A stretch of DNA of 64,000 bases from Bradyrhizobium sp. 141 (GCF_023074055.1 NZ_JADPKR010000057.1:1-64000); one strand, 5' to 3'; shown: positions 9,481 to 21,242, numbered from the stretch's first letter. The notes: generated by a model from the sequence alone, not told the origin. Numbers and translations: made by a program.

Positions 9481-10040
9481 TAGTTGAACGCCTTGCCAGG
9501 TCATGGCCGCGGGACAGTTTGGCAAGCTGTTCGCGCATATAGACCTGTCGCGATGCGGGCAGAGGCCCTTTCGCGCAAACCGGGGACATCGGCGCGCTCG
9601 CTGTCTGGAGCACGGGCGTCCGTCCAGCAGCGACTTCGGCGCGCAAAGGTGATCTGAAACTGGACGAGGTGCCGAACGATCTGAGCACGTTCTTGCGCTA
9701 GCTCTCGCAGCCAGCGTTGCCTAGCTTCGACTTGCTGAGCGCTATCGGATCATCGATCAAGCGGAGCGATACCTCCAATTCCCGACCTCTGCGTTAGGTT
9801 CTAAACGCATCGCAATCTTAGAACGAAGTCAGCCGACGATTCGCATTTGAACCGGCACCAGATCGGCGGGCCTTTACCATCACGAATTTAGGGCGGAGGA
9901 ATTGAACTGGTAGTGACATTAGGTCGAGAGACAGAGCCGTACGGTCACTCAGAAGAAGGTCGACGCTCGGCGGCAAACTCGAAGAGGTCTGGGTAAGCTC
10001 CCACAGAGATCCCGCGCGCCCGGCCGATTTTCCTCCTACA
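9481..10040. other. Intergenic debris before groES
   Basis: About 560 bases with only short frames in all directions and no recognisable product. It lies between the IS66 remnant and the groESL promoter. Confidence 0.4.
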
Positions 10041-10044
10041 AACA

Positions 10045-10075
10045 CTTGTTCCCCAAAAAATCGGTCCTATTTCAG
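10045..10075 (+). promoter_or_regulatory. RpoH (heat-shock sigma)-type promoter of groESL
   Basis: CTTG at 10045-10048, a 17-base spacer, then CCTATTTCAG at 10066-10075. This fits the alphaproteobacterial RpoH pattern CTTG-N17/18-CYTATNTNNG at every fixed position. It lies about 80 bases before the groES start and just upstream of the CIRCE element, so both heat-shock controls would act on one transcript. Confidence 0.7.
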
Positions 10076-10086
10076 CTGCGCCTGCG

Positions 10087-10113
10087 TTGGCACTCGCGGG
10101 CAGCGATTGCTAG
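10087..10113 (+). promoter_or_regulatory. CIRCE operator (HrcA binding site) upstream of groES
   Basis: TTGGCACTC at 10087-10095, nine bases, then GATTGCTAG at 10105-10113. The consensus is TTAGCACTC-N9-GAGTGCTAA, so one mismatch in the left arm and two in the right. The right arm also forms part of a perfect 16-base palindrome, CGATTGCTAGCAATCG (10104-10119). HrcA repression at the expected start of transcription is likely. Confidence 0.75.
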
Positions 10114-10157
10114 CAATCGTGAAATCTTCAACTGATGTAAATGCTTAGGAGATCTGC

Positions 10158-10472
10158 ATGGAATTCCGTCCGCTTCACGACCGCGTCGTGGTCAAGCGCA
10201 TCGACGCAGAAGAAAAGACCGCTGGCGGCATCATCATTCCGGACACTGCCAAGGAAAAGCCTTCGCAAGGTGAAGTCATCGCCGTCGGCCCCGGCGGCCG
10301 CGACGAGAGCGGCAAGCTGATCCCGATCGACGTCCTGGTCGGCGACCGCGTCCTGTTCGGCAAGTGGTCAGGCACCGAGGTCAAGATCGACGGCCAGGAG
10401 CTGTTGATCATGAAGGAGAGCGACATCCTGGGCGTTCTCACGGACGCGTCCGCCAAGAAGAAGGCGGCCTAA
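10158..10472 (+). CDS. groES: Co-chaperonin GroES
   Basis: A 104-residue Cpn10 protein with the usual length. It starts MEFRPLHDRVVVKRID and has the mobile-loop region EKTAGGIIIPDTAKEKPSQG at about 18-37. It caps the GroEL ring during ATP-driven protein folding in the cytoplasm. AGGAG lies 6 bases before the ATG. It is followed after 85 bases by groEL. Bradyrhizobium genomes carry several groESL copies; which one this is cannot be told from the window, but the promoter elements indicate heat-shock control rather than NifA control. Confidence 0.97.
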   Translation: MEFRPLHDRVVVKRIDAEEKTAGGIIIPDTAKEKPSQGEVIAVGPGGRDESGKLIPIDVLVGDRVLFGKWSGTEVKIDGQELLIMKESDILGVLTDASAKKKAA

Positions 10473-10557
10473 ACCATCGCTCGCACCGCTCATCCTGAGG
10501 AGCGCCTGCTGGGCGTCGCCAAGGGTGAGACCAAGTAAAACATTCAGGAAAACCCAC

Positions 10558-12198
<1,641 letters not shown>

Positions 12199-12222
12199 GC
12201 CAACTCTCTCTGAAAATGCGAT

Positions 12223-12252
12223 CCCCGGCAGAAAAATGCCGGGGTCATTTTT
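12223..12252 (+). terminator. Rho-independent terminator of groESL
   Basis: CCCCGGCA (12223-12230), loop GAAAAA, TGCCGGGG (12237-12244), then TCATTTTT. A perfect 8-bp stem 25 bases behind the groEL stop. Confidence 0.9.
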
Positions 12253-12641
12253 GCTCGCGACTTTTCCAGTTCATTGTTCTGAACTCGCGCTATGCGCTCT
12301 GCGGAAATGACGATCAGCAGTTGCTAGACGTTCCGCTTGGGATTTCGCGAGTCTGCTGGTAGGCATGTCACCGGGAGGACGAGCGGGTGATCGCTTTTGC
12401 AAAGTCTTTCCCTGCTGCCTCAACGTCGGCGGCTGGTCAAGGCGAAAACCTGAGAACGCGCGGTCGAGGTAGCCCACCCATTGGCGCTACTGACTTAAAT
12501 AGCATCGGCTCCCGCGCTTATCCATCACTGTAAACGGATGCGCGAGCTAGGTGGTGGTCCCCGGGAAGGGGCGATCCTCATCTCTCCTAATTTGGGCCGA
12601 TCTGTTGCACCGTCCAGAATCAGAAGAAGAACATCGCCAAC
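12253..12641. other. Intergenic region, no feature seen
   Basis: About 390 bases between the groESL terminator and the convergent small gene. Only short, unconvincing frames. Confidence 0.4.
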
Positions 12642-13019
12642 TCAATCGAGACGGAAGATCTTTCGCCCAACCGCTACAATTTCCCGGTCGGTCGGAGGAT
12701 TACTTGTCGCGACGTGCAGGGTGAGATCCGGCCTGTTCGCTCTCAGGAAGTTCATCAGCTCGGTCTTCTCGGTCCCCGGCCCGATGATCAGCAAATCGGT
12801 GCAGCTACTCAGGGCCCAACCTACCCTGACGACAAACGTCGGATCGTCATTCACGTCGGCAGAGCCAGTATTCGCTTTGCAATCAAGACGCTGGGGCGCC
12901 AAATGCGCGCGTACGGCCATCGCGCTGACGCCCGTTGAACCTATGGAGAATATCTTAGCAATGAGGTGGTCGATCCACACGACCGCGTGCGAATGAATCT
13001 GAGTTGTCATCTCGCTCAT
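12642..13019 (-). CDS. Small rhizobial protein of the 'translational machinery protein' type
   Basis: About 125 residues from MSEMTTQIHSHAVVWIDHLIAKIF. The alternative start MTTQ lies at 13010; an in-frame extension to 13106 looks less likely. The pattern HAVVWIDHxxAKIF, the central LLIIGPGTEKTELMNFL and the C-terminal PTDREIVAVGRKIF match a family common in Bradyrhizobium that is often labelled a translational machinery protein, with similarity to the eRF1/pelota domain. The real function is not established. It converges on groEL. Confidence 0.6.
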   Translation of the reverse strand: MSEMTTQIHSHAVVWIDHLIAKIFSIGSTGVSAMAVRAHLAPQRLDCKANTGSADVNDDPTFVVRVGWALSSCTDLLIIGPGTEKTELMNFLRANRPDLTLHVATSNPPTDREIVAVGRKIFRLD

Positions 13020-13329
13020 GAATGGGTTCCATTGCCTTTCGTGAGTCACCTGTCCGTCGGAGCGCAAGCCCGCACGCAAATTCCCTGCGGCTGACGATGC
13101 AATCATGGGTCAAGTGATCAGCCGTAAACTGACTCGCTATGTTGATGCAGCCGGGAACAGATCGCGTTGACCGTGAGCGCTTTGCAGCTGGAAAGCGTCC
13201 ACAACCTCATGGCGCACGTCACCTCTTCACGACCGAAGTCTTGTGCATTCTCCGCTCCGTGTCGCCGCCTCCTCCGAGATGGATTTAACGCACCATTGCG
13301 AATGCTCGACCGCAACTAAGGAGAGCTCT

Positions 13330-14746
13330 TGTGGTTGTGAGAGGTCTGGATATTCAGGTTTGCGAAGCCGAAGCCATCCCGCGGGACGTTGGGGATGGCT
13401 GGAGTGAAGCCATAGAGCACAACGACATCCCCCAATGGCGGGTCATGACACACGGATGCGGCCTGGTCACTGATCTCTCCGACCAAACGCGCTGATGTTG
13501 ACAGGTCGCCATTTGCACTGGCGACCTTAACGAACTCACTCGTCAACCGCACTCAATCCACAAGCCGCCTGGATGCATAGGTGTATTCGAGTGCCAGCCA
13601 AGTGCCCTGGTCGTACCTGTAGATGAAAGCCTTGCTCTGAACATGTGTCAGGGATCACCAGGATCAACAAGTTCTTGGTGACCGCGAACCGCTGAGCGCT
13701 TGTCGAGGCTCGGGCTGGAAGACGAGCGATGGCATCGCGCGCAGCGGATCTTGCTTCCATTTGCCCAAGCCATACGAGATCATCGAGCCGGCCGCAAAGC
13801 GGGTGCTGCCGGGCAGTATCCAGTCTTCATCGAGCGTCACGAGCAGGCGGCCACTGACGATGCCGCTGATGTTCGCTTTCTTTGGCAGATTTAGCTTGAT
13901 CGGTCCGTTGGGCCCAAAGAGCACATACTCCTGCTCGAAGAAGCTTATGGCGCGCATGGCGCCGGCCGCATGAACTTTGCCTTCATTATCCCGCAGCACG
14001 AAGGGCGCCGCCACGGCATCGGTCGGCTCCCCACGGAAGACCTCGCGCGCTCGAACGATCGGCTGAGCGCGCTTGAGCTCCTTCAAGACAAAAGGGTAGC
14101 CAACCTGCGTCAGGGTCCCTTCTCCCCAATCTCGTGCGATGAGGACCGTGTGGCGGTCGACCCAGCTGACGGCTTGCTTTCCCTCCGGAAGAGCGAAACC
14201 GGTCGTGACGAAGGCCTTGGTATCCCGGTCGAACTCTCGGACGAGCATAGCGTCCTTACCGCCATCAGAAAATTGGACGAGGCACAGGCGCTCTTCGGGG
14301 GGCAGGCAGCTAGCGCCCTTAAAGACCCAGTTTTTCTTATCCGCGACCGCCAGCGCGTCAATATCGAGAATGGTCTCCCAGTGCGGGTCCTGGCCGCGAT
14401 AGTTGTCGAGCGTGGTACGCCGCCAGATGCCGCGCACGTGGTTCTGGTCGTGCGAGAAATTGCTGAGACCCCGCCGTTCCAACGAAACATACGAAATCCG
14501 GTCTTTGGCCTGAAGGATGCTGAGCGCCTCCTCATAGAAGCGGCGATTGCGGGGATCTGATTGGAGCACGCCGAGCGTCTTGTCATTCTCGGCGCGGTCC
14601 CAAGCCAGTGCGCGCGGCTCTTCGATTTCCTCGAGGCAAAGGAAGGGATCGTCCACCCGGGCCGCAGCGGCCGACTTCTGGGGCACCGCCGTGAAGGACA
14701 AACACGTCAGCGAGAGCAACACGGCGGCGAGGAGCGAGTGTTTCAT
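13330..14746 (-). pseudogene. Prolyl-oligopeptidase family (S9A) exported peptidase, frameshifted and truncated
   Basis: From MKHSLLAAVLLSLTCLS (a signal peptide, ATG at 14746) the frame runs about 360 residues through the N-terminal beta-propeller, with YRGQDPHWETILDIDAL and CLPPEERLCLVQFSDGG. It stops at 13664. Beyond the stop the expected continuation appears in other frames (VTKNLLILVIPD, then SKAFIYRYDQGTW, then FVKVASANGD), so at least two frameshifts occur before homology fades near 13330. The catalytic alpha/beta-hydrolase domain of this roughly 700-residue family is missing. It cannot be active. Confidence 0.75.
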
Positions 14747-15860
14747 GGGAATGATCCTGGACTGGGTGGGCCGCCCGGCTCGCGCGACTTGCGAGCTGGC
14801 CGGAAGCAGACAGAAGACGTACATTCGGTCTCGACAGCGGACATGCGCGGGACCGTGCCCGCCGGTCCGAACGAAGCAAGCAGCGTGCCGCCTGAAAATT
14901 GGAGGTTCTCCAGTCGCTCGGTCGCGCCCGTTGGCTCAAACCTGACAATGTGGTGTTAGCTTCGAAAGTATTGTGATGAGCTTTACGCTTCTCACCGATG
15001 GAGCAGAGGTGCCCTGCTCTGGCATTTCACAGACCGGTCCGTAATCGCGCTAGAAGCATTTATGGCGCGCCTAGCTTGTAACGGCACGTGCTCAAGAAAG
15101 GCCCTCGCGCGGAAAATTTGCCGCGGCTTGGTGCAGCGAGCGTGAGCACATAACAGCACGGCGCGTCATAATGCGGAGGATCCAGTGACGAGCCCGCCGA
15201 GACGGCAGTCGTTCTCGCAATTCGCAGGCATTGCACGAAGTGACTCGCACTCCGCGGGATCGATCATAATTATTTGCAAGCGCAACGCGCCCTTAGGCCC
15301 ACATACCCAATCACCTGCGCAGGTTCCCGTGAGAACAAGAACTGGCTCGACGGAATCAAGCACAGGCTCTCGGCTTTCGTCAAAATCGTCAGGGCAACGT
15401 CCCTTGGTTGTTCATTAAGAGCGGCCACCAATGGTGGTTCGCTACTCACCGACCTCCGAGATCGATGCGGCGTGCCAGGGAGAGGTTGGTCTTACCGGCG
15501 GGCAACAGCGGTCGTGATCTCTCCCGAGTCTCTGGTGGTCCGACGCTGACAGCGTGCCAAGGTCGACAAGCGTCCATAATCAAAGGTCTCGAGCATGGCG
15601 CGATTTGTCTTTCGACACGCGCTTGATCTCGGCATCGGTGCGTTGGCGCACGGAAGGATTTCGTTTGCGCCGGCTACAGCCGAAGGCCCGGTGTTCGGCA
15701 CCTGCAATTATCCGGCGGACCGCCAATCTTGCGCAGTCTTACATACGAGTTTGTGACGTTAGATTACCTTCGAAGCACTTGAGAACGGTTAGGGCACATG
15801 CTTGCATGGCATCGAGCAACTCGACGTCTTCGCGCCTACTCCGTGGAGGAAGAAGAGAAT
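14747..15860. other. Long region without a supported gene
   Basis: About 1.1 kb. Several 50-100-codon frames occur on both strands, for example a plus-strand frame from ATG 15595 (53 codons), but none is recognisable or has a matching family. Probably decayed sequence. Confidence 0.4.
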
Positions 15861-16284
15861 ATGCTGTGCAATGGCAGACGCCGCCAATCTTCTTGTCCTT
15901 ACTGTTGGCTGTCATCGTCAGCACGATCGTCAAGGCCGAGGAGCCCTCACCGAAGTTTGCTCAGTGCCTTGCAGACTGGCAATACTGTGAAGGTCATACT
16001 GGACCTAAACCGCTGCACCACTGTCGATGGCAAACCCGGCCCGGCCACAGGGCGGGTTGATTATCAATGCCTTCAGGGTGACTGCCCAGAATGGCATCAG
16101 CTTCTCCAATGCTCATCAAACCGTGGACAGTTCCGGGTACCCGGTGACGGAATACATCCGCCACAGCCTCAGCCGCGAAGGCAAGCTCACGGTGCGGGCC
16201 TCAAAGCTGGTGGCAGGGCCGGCCAAGGTCATGAACCTGGGCGAATTCGTCTGCGAACTGCGGGACGGCGCAAAGTTCGTCTAG
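15861..16284 (+). pseudogene. virK: VirK-family secreted protein, frameshifted
   Basis: Three frames together give a VirK-type protein. One holds the signal-peptide-like FLSLLLAVIVSTIVKAEEP (about 15890-15950), the next SLLSALQTGNTVKVILDLNRC and GKPGPATG (to about 16050), and the last GGLIINAFRVTAQNGISFSN through the stop at 16284. The LDL-C, PGPAT and GGL motifs are characteristic of Agrobacterium/Rhizobium VirK. At least two frameshifts break it. The last 80 residues remain open from an internal ATG at 16027, but a functional short form is unlikely. Confidence 0.65.
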
Positions 16285-16786
16285 AAATTGGAATGAGGCT
16301 TGAGCCGTTCTTAGCCGCGTCGCAATGTGATAGGTATCCCATTCGGCACGCGCGATGACAACTTCGATCGGGCTACACTCACCTGAGGAGCGCTAGCGAC
16401 CAAGATGCCCAGTTCGTTCGTGCTCACCGCCGCCTGCGCACATCGATGGATTCCGGCGCCCGTTCGCGCGGCTCCGCGTTCGCTCCATTCATCCTAATCT
16501 AGTGGAGCGCATGCGCCCTGAAGAACGGCTGTTGGGGGACGGTGACGTTGTCTCGAAATCCTGATCATGTTGCCGCAACGACACTTTAGAACTCCTTCTC
16601 GGAGCCATTTTGGACAACGCTAATCGCGGTGTCATCAAGCGCAGCGAGAGGCGCAAGGGCGAACACATCTCTGCAACTGAGTTGGTGCAACTCCATATGG
16701 TAAGGCGTTGAGTTAGCGCTGGTTCCGCAGCGGGGCTGAGGCCGAAGCCACGGGACGGCGTAGAGCAACATACGAGGAGGGAAAAC
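16285..16786. other. Intergenic region before the carbonic anhydrase
   Basis: About 500 bases without a convincing gene. AGGAGGG at about 16773-16779 is the ribosome binding site of the next gene. Confidence 0.4.
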
Positions 16787-17524
16787 ATGTGTGAAGACTG
16801 CCCCCCGATCCTGCCTCATCCGATGACGCTGTCTCGCCGTTCGCTAATGCTGTTCACGGCTTCGGCGGCGGGCATGCTGCTGGGCGGTAGGATTGCGGGC
16901 GCCATGGAGGCAACAGCGCCGCCAAAACCGGACAACCTTCTCACGCCGGACGCTTCGCTAAAGCGCCTAATGGAAAGCAATGCGCGCTACGTCCAGGGCC
17001 TATCACGACGCGACGATTTCAGGCAGGAGCGCGAAGCTTTAATCGGCGGGCAAAATCCATATGCGGCGGTCTTAACCTGCGCCGATTCACGTATCGCACC
17101 CGAACATGTTTTCAATAGCGGACTTGGCGATCTGTTCGTCTGCCGTGTCGCTGGTAATTTCGCCAACGATGAGATGCTCGCCAGCATTGAATATGCGGTG
17201 GCCGTGCTAAATACCCCGCTGGCCCTGGTACTTGGCCACGATCGCTGCGGCGCCGTCGGTGCTACGATCGAGTCCTTAAGAGAGGGCAAGTCTTTGCCTG
17301 GGCACATTCCATCTCTCGCCGCCGCACTTGCGCCCGCGGTAAACGCGTCTTCCCAGGAAAGCGGGGATGCACTCGCAAATGCGATCCGGAAAAATGTAAT
17401 CGACAACGTCAATAAGCTCAAATCGGCGGCTCCGATTTTAAATATAGCAATCGAGCAGAATAGGCTGAAAGTCGTCGGGGGTCTTTATCGGCTCGACACC
17501 GGCCGAGTCGAATTGGTGAGCTGA
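16787..17524 (+). CDS. Exported beta-carbonic anhydrase
   Basis: A 245-residue protein. A twin-arginine-type leader SRRSLMLFTASAAGMLLGG follows a short N-terminal extension, so the enzyme is probably periplasmic. The zinc site is visible as CADSR (about 102-106) and GHDRCGA (about 157-163), the beta-class Cys...His-x2-Cys pattern. It interconverts CO2 and bicarbonate. AGGAGGG precedes the ATG at 16787. It stands alone between decayed genes and appears intact. Confidence 0.9.
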   Translation: MCEDCPPILPHPMTLSRRSLMLFTASAAGMLLGGRIAGAMEATAPPKPDNLLTPDASLKRLMESNARYVQGLSRRDDFRQEREALIGGQNPYAAVLTCADSRIAPEHVFNSGLGDLFVCRVAGNFANDEMLASIEYAVAVLNTPLALVLGHDRCGAVGATIESLREGKSLPGHIPSLAAALAPAVNASSQESGDALANAIRKNVIDNVNKLKSAAPILNIAIEQNRLKVVGGLYRLDTGRVELVS

Positions 17525-18036
17525 GCGTCATCAGAGCGCTAATTTCTGAGCAGTGCCGTTTGAAGCGACAAGGTCGAAAGGTTGTTGTCTCTGCCGCCGA
17601 GTCGACCAGATCCTGGTGATCGGAGGGACAGATCTTACGCAGCGCGCCGGCGCGGCGCCTTGACCGCAATTGTTATTTAGATCATCTGATGCGAATTCCT
17701 AACGTGAAAGCGAAGAACGGCAACCTGAACGAGCGCTCGGGAGCGACATCAGTAACTTGCCGAGGCCGACTGCTTTGACAAGAGCGAATTCCGGACGGCA
17801 GGCCACCACCCACTGCATGCTCATCATCGGCTACGACGACGAACAGCAAGCCATTGTGATCCAGGACAGTGGGCCATGGCCACCAGCGCAACGGAAGCCG
17901 TAGCTATATCCGAATAACTAAAAGCTCTGGCAGAGGCCCGCGAGGTATATCACGGTTGGGGCTTGGACCAACCTGAGCGCGAAACGCTCGCCGGCATATC
18001 AGTACAATAGCTTCTCAAAGCGGTGATACCTCGCAC
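17525..18036. other. Degenerate region with a papain-like trace
   Basis: Around 17800-17870 the plus strand reads THCMLIIGYDDEQQAIVIQDS, which recalls the active-site His and Asn regions of papain-like peptidases (H-x-MLIVGYDD...I-x-NSWG). Nothing else of such a gene survives nearby. The remainder shows no gene. Confidence 0.35.
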
Positions 18037-18069
18037 GTCAGCTCGTCGTCAGTTTGCCTGAGTCCTGAG
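18037..18069 (+). promoter_or_regulatory. Probable tts box (TtsI-dependent type III effector promoter)
   Basis: The stretch starting GTCAGCTCGTCGTCAGTTTG at 18037 resembles the rhizobial tts-box core GTCAGCTT-TCG-AAGCT, about 75-105 bases upstream of the nopT start. TtsI, induced through NodD and flavonoids, would activate effector transcription here. Confidence 0.55.
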
Positions 18070-18140
18070 TATCACTTGCGGTGGGCCTGAGCAGCCCGCG
18101 CACGCTGACGAAACGTACGTCTAAGGAGACGCAAATCGCT

Positions 18141-18919
18141 ATGCATAATCGAACCGGAGGCTCTCCCGCACGCGCTAGCCATGCTGATGAACTGACTCAG
18201 TCCGCTGATACCGCCAGCTTTGGCGACACATTTGCAACTCTCGCTCTGCGTGGGAACCTGCCGCCCGCGGAGTTGCCCGACAAGATGGAATGCTGCGCCA
18301 GCACACAAGCCTACGATCCAACTTTTCACCCCAGCACATCCACCCCAGCAAGGCCGAGCACATCCTGTTCGAATACAGAACCGTCGAATTGGCCGACGCG
18401 ATTGTAGATGGCATTTGCGTGGGGCTGACTGCGGAGTTGGCTCCGCAATCTTAACGAGAGTCCGTCAGGCCGAATGAATGCCCTAATACCCGGATCGCAA
18501 AGGCACGCCTCAGCGGCTGTGCTCCAACGGGATTATCAGCGACTCAAAGATCGGTTGCAAAGCGAAGGGGCAGGCACTTCTCAGGCCGACCTTAAGGCAC
18601 AAAACACCGTACTGACGGGCGCAGATTTGACACCATCCGGAGAAGAGAAAGCGTGCAACTTCGGCGACGAGTCGAGCGTCTCGCGCATGGTGGGCACAAT
18701 CATCGACGACAGATCGAATTATTTGCTCAGCTGTATTTCGTCGAAGGCGGCGCCCACACAGTTGCAACGTCGGCGTCGGACGGAAGGACTACGCTTTTCG
18801 ATCCGAACTATGGAGACATTTCTGTTCCATCAGACCAGATGGCTGGCTTGTTGCAAAGCCTTGCCAATCGCTACAGGAATCCAAGTTTACAGGTCGTTGG
18901 CGATTTGGCCTTTAGGTAA
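18141..18919 (+). pseudogene. nopT: NopT-like type III effector (YopT/C58 cysteine protease), frameshifted
   Basis: The ATG at 18141 follows AAGGAG. Segment 1 (to about 18350) contains LPDKMECCAS, the autocleavage/acylation region, normally DKMGCCAS. Segment 2 has VELADAIVDGICVGLTAE with the catalytic cysteine. Segment 3 begins at WLRNLNESPSGRMN after a +1 shift at about 18430. Segment 4 carries GGAHTVATSASDGRTTLFDPNYGD with the catalytic His and Asp and ends at 18919. The catalytic triad positions survive, but at least three frameshifts disrupt the gene, and the acylation glycine after the cleavage site is glutamate. Confidence 0.8.
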
Positions 18920-19474
18920 GGCAAGAGTACGTCCTCGCGTGAACTTATCTAACAGCGGGGCAAATCGAGCCATCACAATTCGGGTGAAATGCGACGTCCG
19001 GATTAAGGCCCACAAAATTGCTTCAGGCGAGAATGCTATCGAAGCGGACGGCTTCTTCCTGGAACACGCTTGCCGCGAGTCGTTCGCGACGCGCGCCCTC
19101 CACAGTGCCCGAGCGAGTGGATATTTGGGCGATGACAGTTATCCGGATGCTTGATCTGGTCTTCGTCCTGCTTACCAGCTGTCGAGCGGCTCGAACGAAG
19201 GCTGTAGGAACAGATGCGCAGCTTTTGCCGATGCAAAAGGCGGAGCCAGCAAGCGAGCGGCATCGGCGCCTTCGGACCATGTGTCGCCCACATCGGCGAA
19301 CGATCGCTCCGTCGTTCGGAATGCCTGAGCGTTGTCATAACCTTGGATCCGATAATCTAGGCGTCATTACGATCGGCGCCACGACACGACCGTCGTTCTG
19401 AAAGCGCTGGTCGATGCGGGCACGCGAGTGGCGCCGCAGCTATTTTCCCTGAGCTCGTCCACGCGCGTTCGGCG
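18920..19474. other. No supported gene
   Basis: About 550 bases downstream of nopT with only short frames. Nothing recognised. Confidence 0.4.
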
Positions 19475-19799
19475 TCATCGTGGGACGTCGCGAAGAGCAC
19501 CTGCAAGCACCCGAACATCTGCATCGAAGGTTGACGGGCGCTCGGCCACATCAGCACGGCTCTCCATGTATTCGAGCACGGCGCGGCCCCTCTCTGCGAT
19601 GTGCCAGCCGAATGAGTAGCGCTTGACCACCCACATCGTAACAATGATCAGATCAGGGACCTTAGCGGCAAGTCGGCTGGTGCGCTCGGACCAATCCTTG
19701 CCACTTCTGGACAGAATGGCCTCGCTTGAGATCGTCGAGTTTGGCTATGCCATTCGGATAGGTAACGAGGAGCTTCAAAATGGTGACCTGAAGATTCAT
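19475..19799 (-). pseudogene. Winged-helix (Mrr-N-like) protein paralogue, frameshifted
   Basis: MNLQVTILKLLVTYPNGIAKLDDLKR is followed in the +1 frame by ILSRSGKDWSERTSRLAAKVPDL and then GWHIAERGRAVLEYMESRA. The whole is a paralogue of the gene at 42064-42471 (VNFQVTVLKILVSYPDG, GWRITDEGRAVLELMEPR). The pattern W-x-I-x(3)-GRAVLE resembles the winged helix at the N-terminus of Mrr-type proteins. One frameshift after DLKR breaks it. Confidence 0.6.
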
Positions 19800-20005
19800 G
19801 TCCACTAAGCTAAAACGCGAGCTACTGAAGAAGACCGAACGCATGGTGACATCGCACAAAGTATGACGTGCAAGCTGACTGAAGCGCTCACACGGGGCAA
19901 GCCCCCACCCGTGGACAGAATGGATAGTACGTTACGTACGGACCTGGCTACTTCCGGGAAGCCAGGAGCTTGGACAAATTTGTGCGATCATTTCGTTGAA
20001 AGGCC

Positions 20006-20036
20006 TTGAATCGCACGTAACGTCACATTGTACGAT
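20006..20036 (+). promoter_or_regulatory. Promoter-like repeat A (TTGAAT-N19-TACGAT)
   Basis: TTGAAT (20006-20011), a 19-base spacer containing CGCACGTAACGT, then TACGAT (20031-20036). An almost identical element lies at 30334-30364. A 19-base spacer is typical of promoters activated by MerR-family regulators. AAATTTG also occurs at the same distance upstream in both copies. The regulator is not identified. Confidence 0.5.
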
Positions 20037-20196
20037 CTTGAAATGAGATCGCGACCTCTAACAAACGAACGTAAGCTACTCCTAGCGTGTGGGGCGATGG
20101 CATAACTTGACTGTGGAATTTGCACCTCTTTTGCGGCATAGGCTTACGGTTTTGCCGACCTACCACGTCCCGCTTCCGCATGACCGACTCTTACCA

Positions 20197-20358
20197 ATGA
20201 CAAGCGAAAAAACTGACGACGTTACCAACTTAGTTGCAAACATCGCCCGGCCGCGTTCCGTGATCTCATCTTCAAAAGACAAGGAGGCGACACCAGATTT
20301 CGCTCGGATGTCGATCTTGTCGTGTTTCGAATTTGCGGCGAACGCTCGCCGTAAATGA
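20197..20358 (+). CDS. Small hypothetical protein before a terminator
   Basis: A 53-codon frame starting MTSEKTDDVTNLVANIARPR, with an upstream in-frame extension to 20089. No family recognised. A good terminator lies 70 bases downstream and promoter-like repeat A lies upstream, which suggests a transcribed unit; the protein itself is unproven. Confidence 0.3.
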   Translation: MTSEKTDDVTNLVANIARPRSVISSSKDKEATPDFARMSILSCFEFAANARRK

Positions 20359-20429
20359 GCCGGCGGCAACTCTCCCTTGCCGACGGTCGGCGCGATGTGT
20401 AGCAGCGTCGCTCCTCCTAGACTGACTTC

Positions 20430-20461
20430 GCCCGGCTTCCAAAATGAGGCCGGGCCTTTTT
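20430..20461 (+). terminator. Rho-independent terminator
   Basis: GCCCGGC (20430-20436) pairs with GCCGGGC (20449-20455) around a 12-base loop, followed by CTTTTTT. It separates the unit driven by repeat A from the carboxylase operon. Confidence 0.8.
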
Positions 20462-21242
20462 TGCCGTCGGGACGACGTTAGTGCCTTGTCGACGCGCAAC
20501 TGCTCGATCATCTCGTCCGGAGCCAGGCAAACTTGCGAGGTCGAGTCCGGCAAGACAACACGCGTTACGACGACATCGGCATGCTGATTGTAAATCGTCA
20601 ACACATCGCAGCCTTCGGTTCAACCATACAAAGCAACGCTTCCGCAGCCATCAACGACTTGAACGGTTCCGGTCTGTTTTTCCTGTAGAAAGGCCATACT
20701 GTGCCTTGCGCACGAACACCAATACCGCAACGTACCGACCTGAAGAGGATTTGGTGACGCGCACACAACGAACGCATTGGTTTTTGCGTCCCAAAGCCAA
20801 CCGCTGTGCAGTAGTTCTTATTGTGCAACGGCATCTCTGTGCCTCGAGTCGGCGGGTGCGCGAGATCAGCCGCCGACCGACGCGGAGAAAGACGGTTGCA
20901 TACAGGACGTGTTTCGCCTGTGTAGCACCCACATCCCGGATCGCACCGCCATCACTGCGTGTCTCAGAGCCAAGCAGGCGAGCTTGAGTCATCAATGTCG
21001 CGATGTGATTTCCATTGGCGATACCGCCAAAGAAAAGAACAGGCTCGAAGTGAGGTACTACGAACCATCCTGCACCCTCGATCGCCGCCGCGCGGCGCTC
21101 CCCAAACCGAGCCGCAAGGTAATAATTGCGCGGTGGATGGCCGACTCAATGTCAACAGATAAGCGAGCGGAGCTATCGAAAGCGGACCAACCCGCTCGCA
21201 AGTAACGTAAGATCTCGTTTGAGTTGTTTGTTTGGATAGCGA
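20462..21242. other. Leader region of the carboxylase operon
   Basis: About 780 bases with no supported gene. TCGCAAGTAACGT at 21196-21208, about 35 bases before the first carboxylase start, matches the core of repeats A and B with one change and may be an operator. Confidence 0.4.

Noticed and set aside
10087..10113. TTGGCAC before groES looked like a -24 element of a sigma-54 promoter
   Set aside because: No TTGC at the right spacing for a -12 element and no NifA site upstream. The full pattern fits a CIRCE operator much better.
17790..17880. Papain-like peptidase gene
   Set aside because: Only one motif-sized stretch survives, with no catalytic cysteine region. Kept as a trace in the region description.
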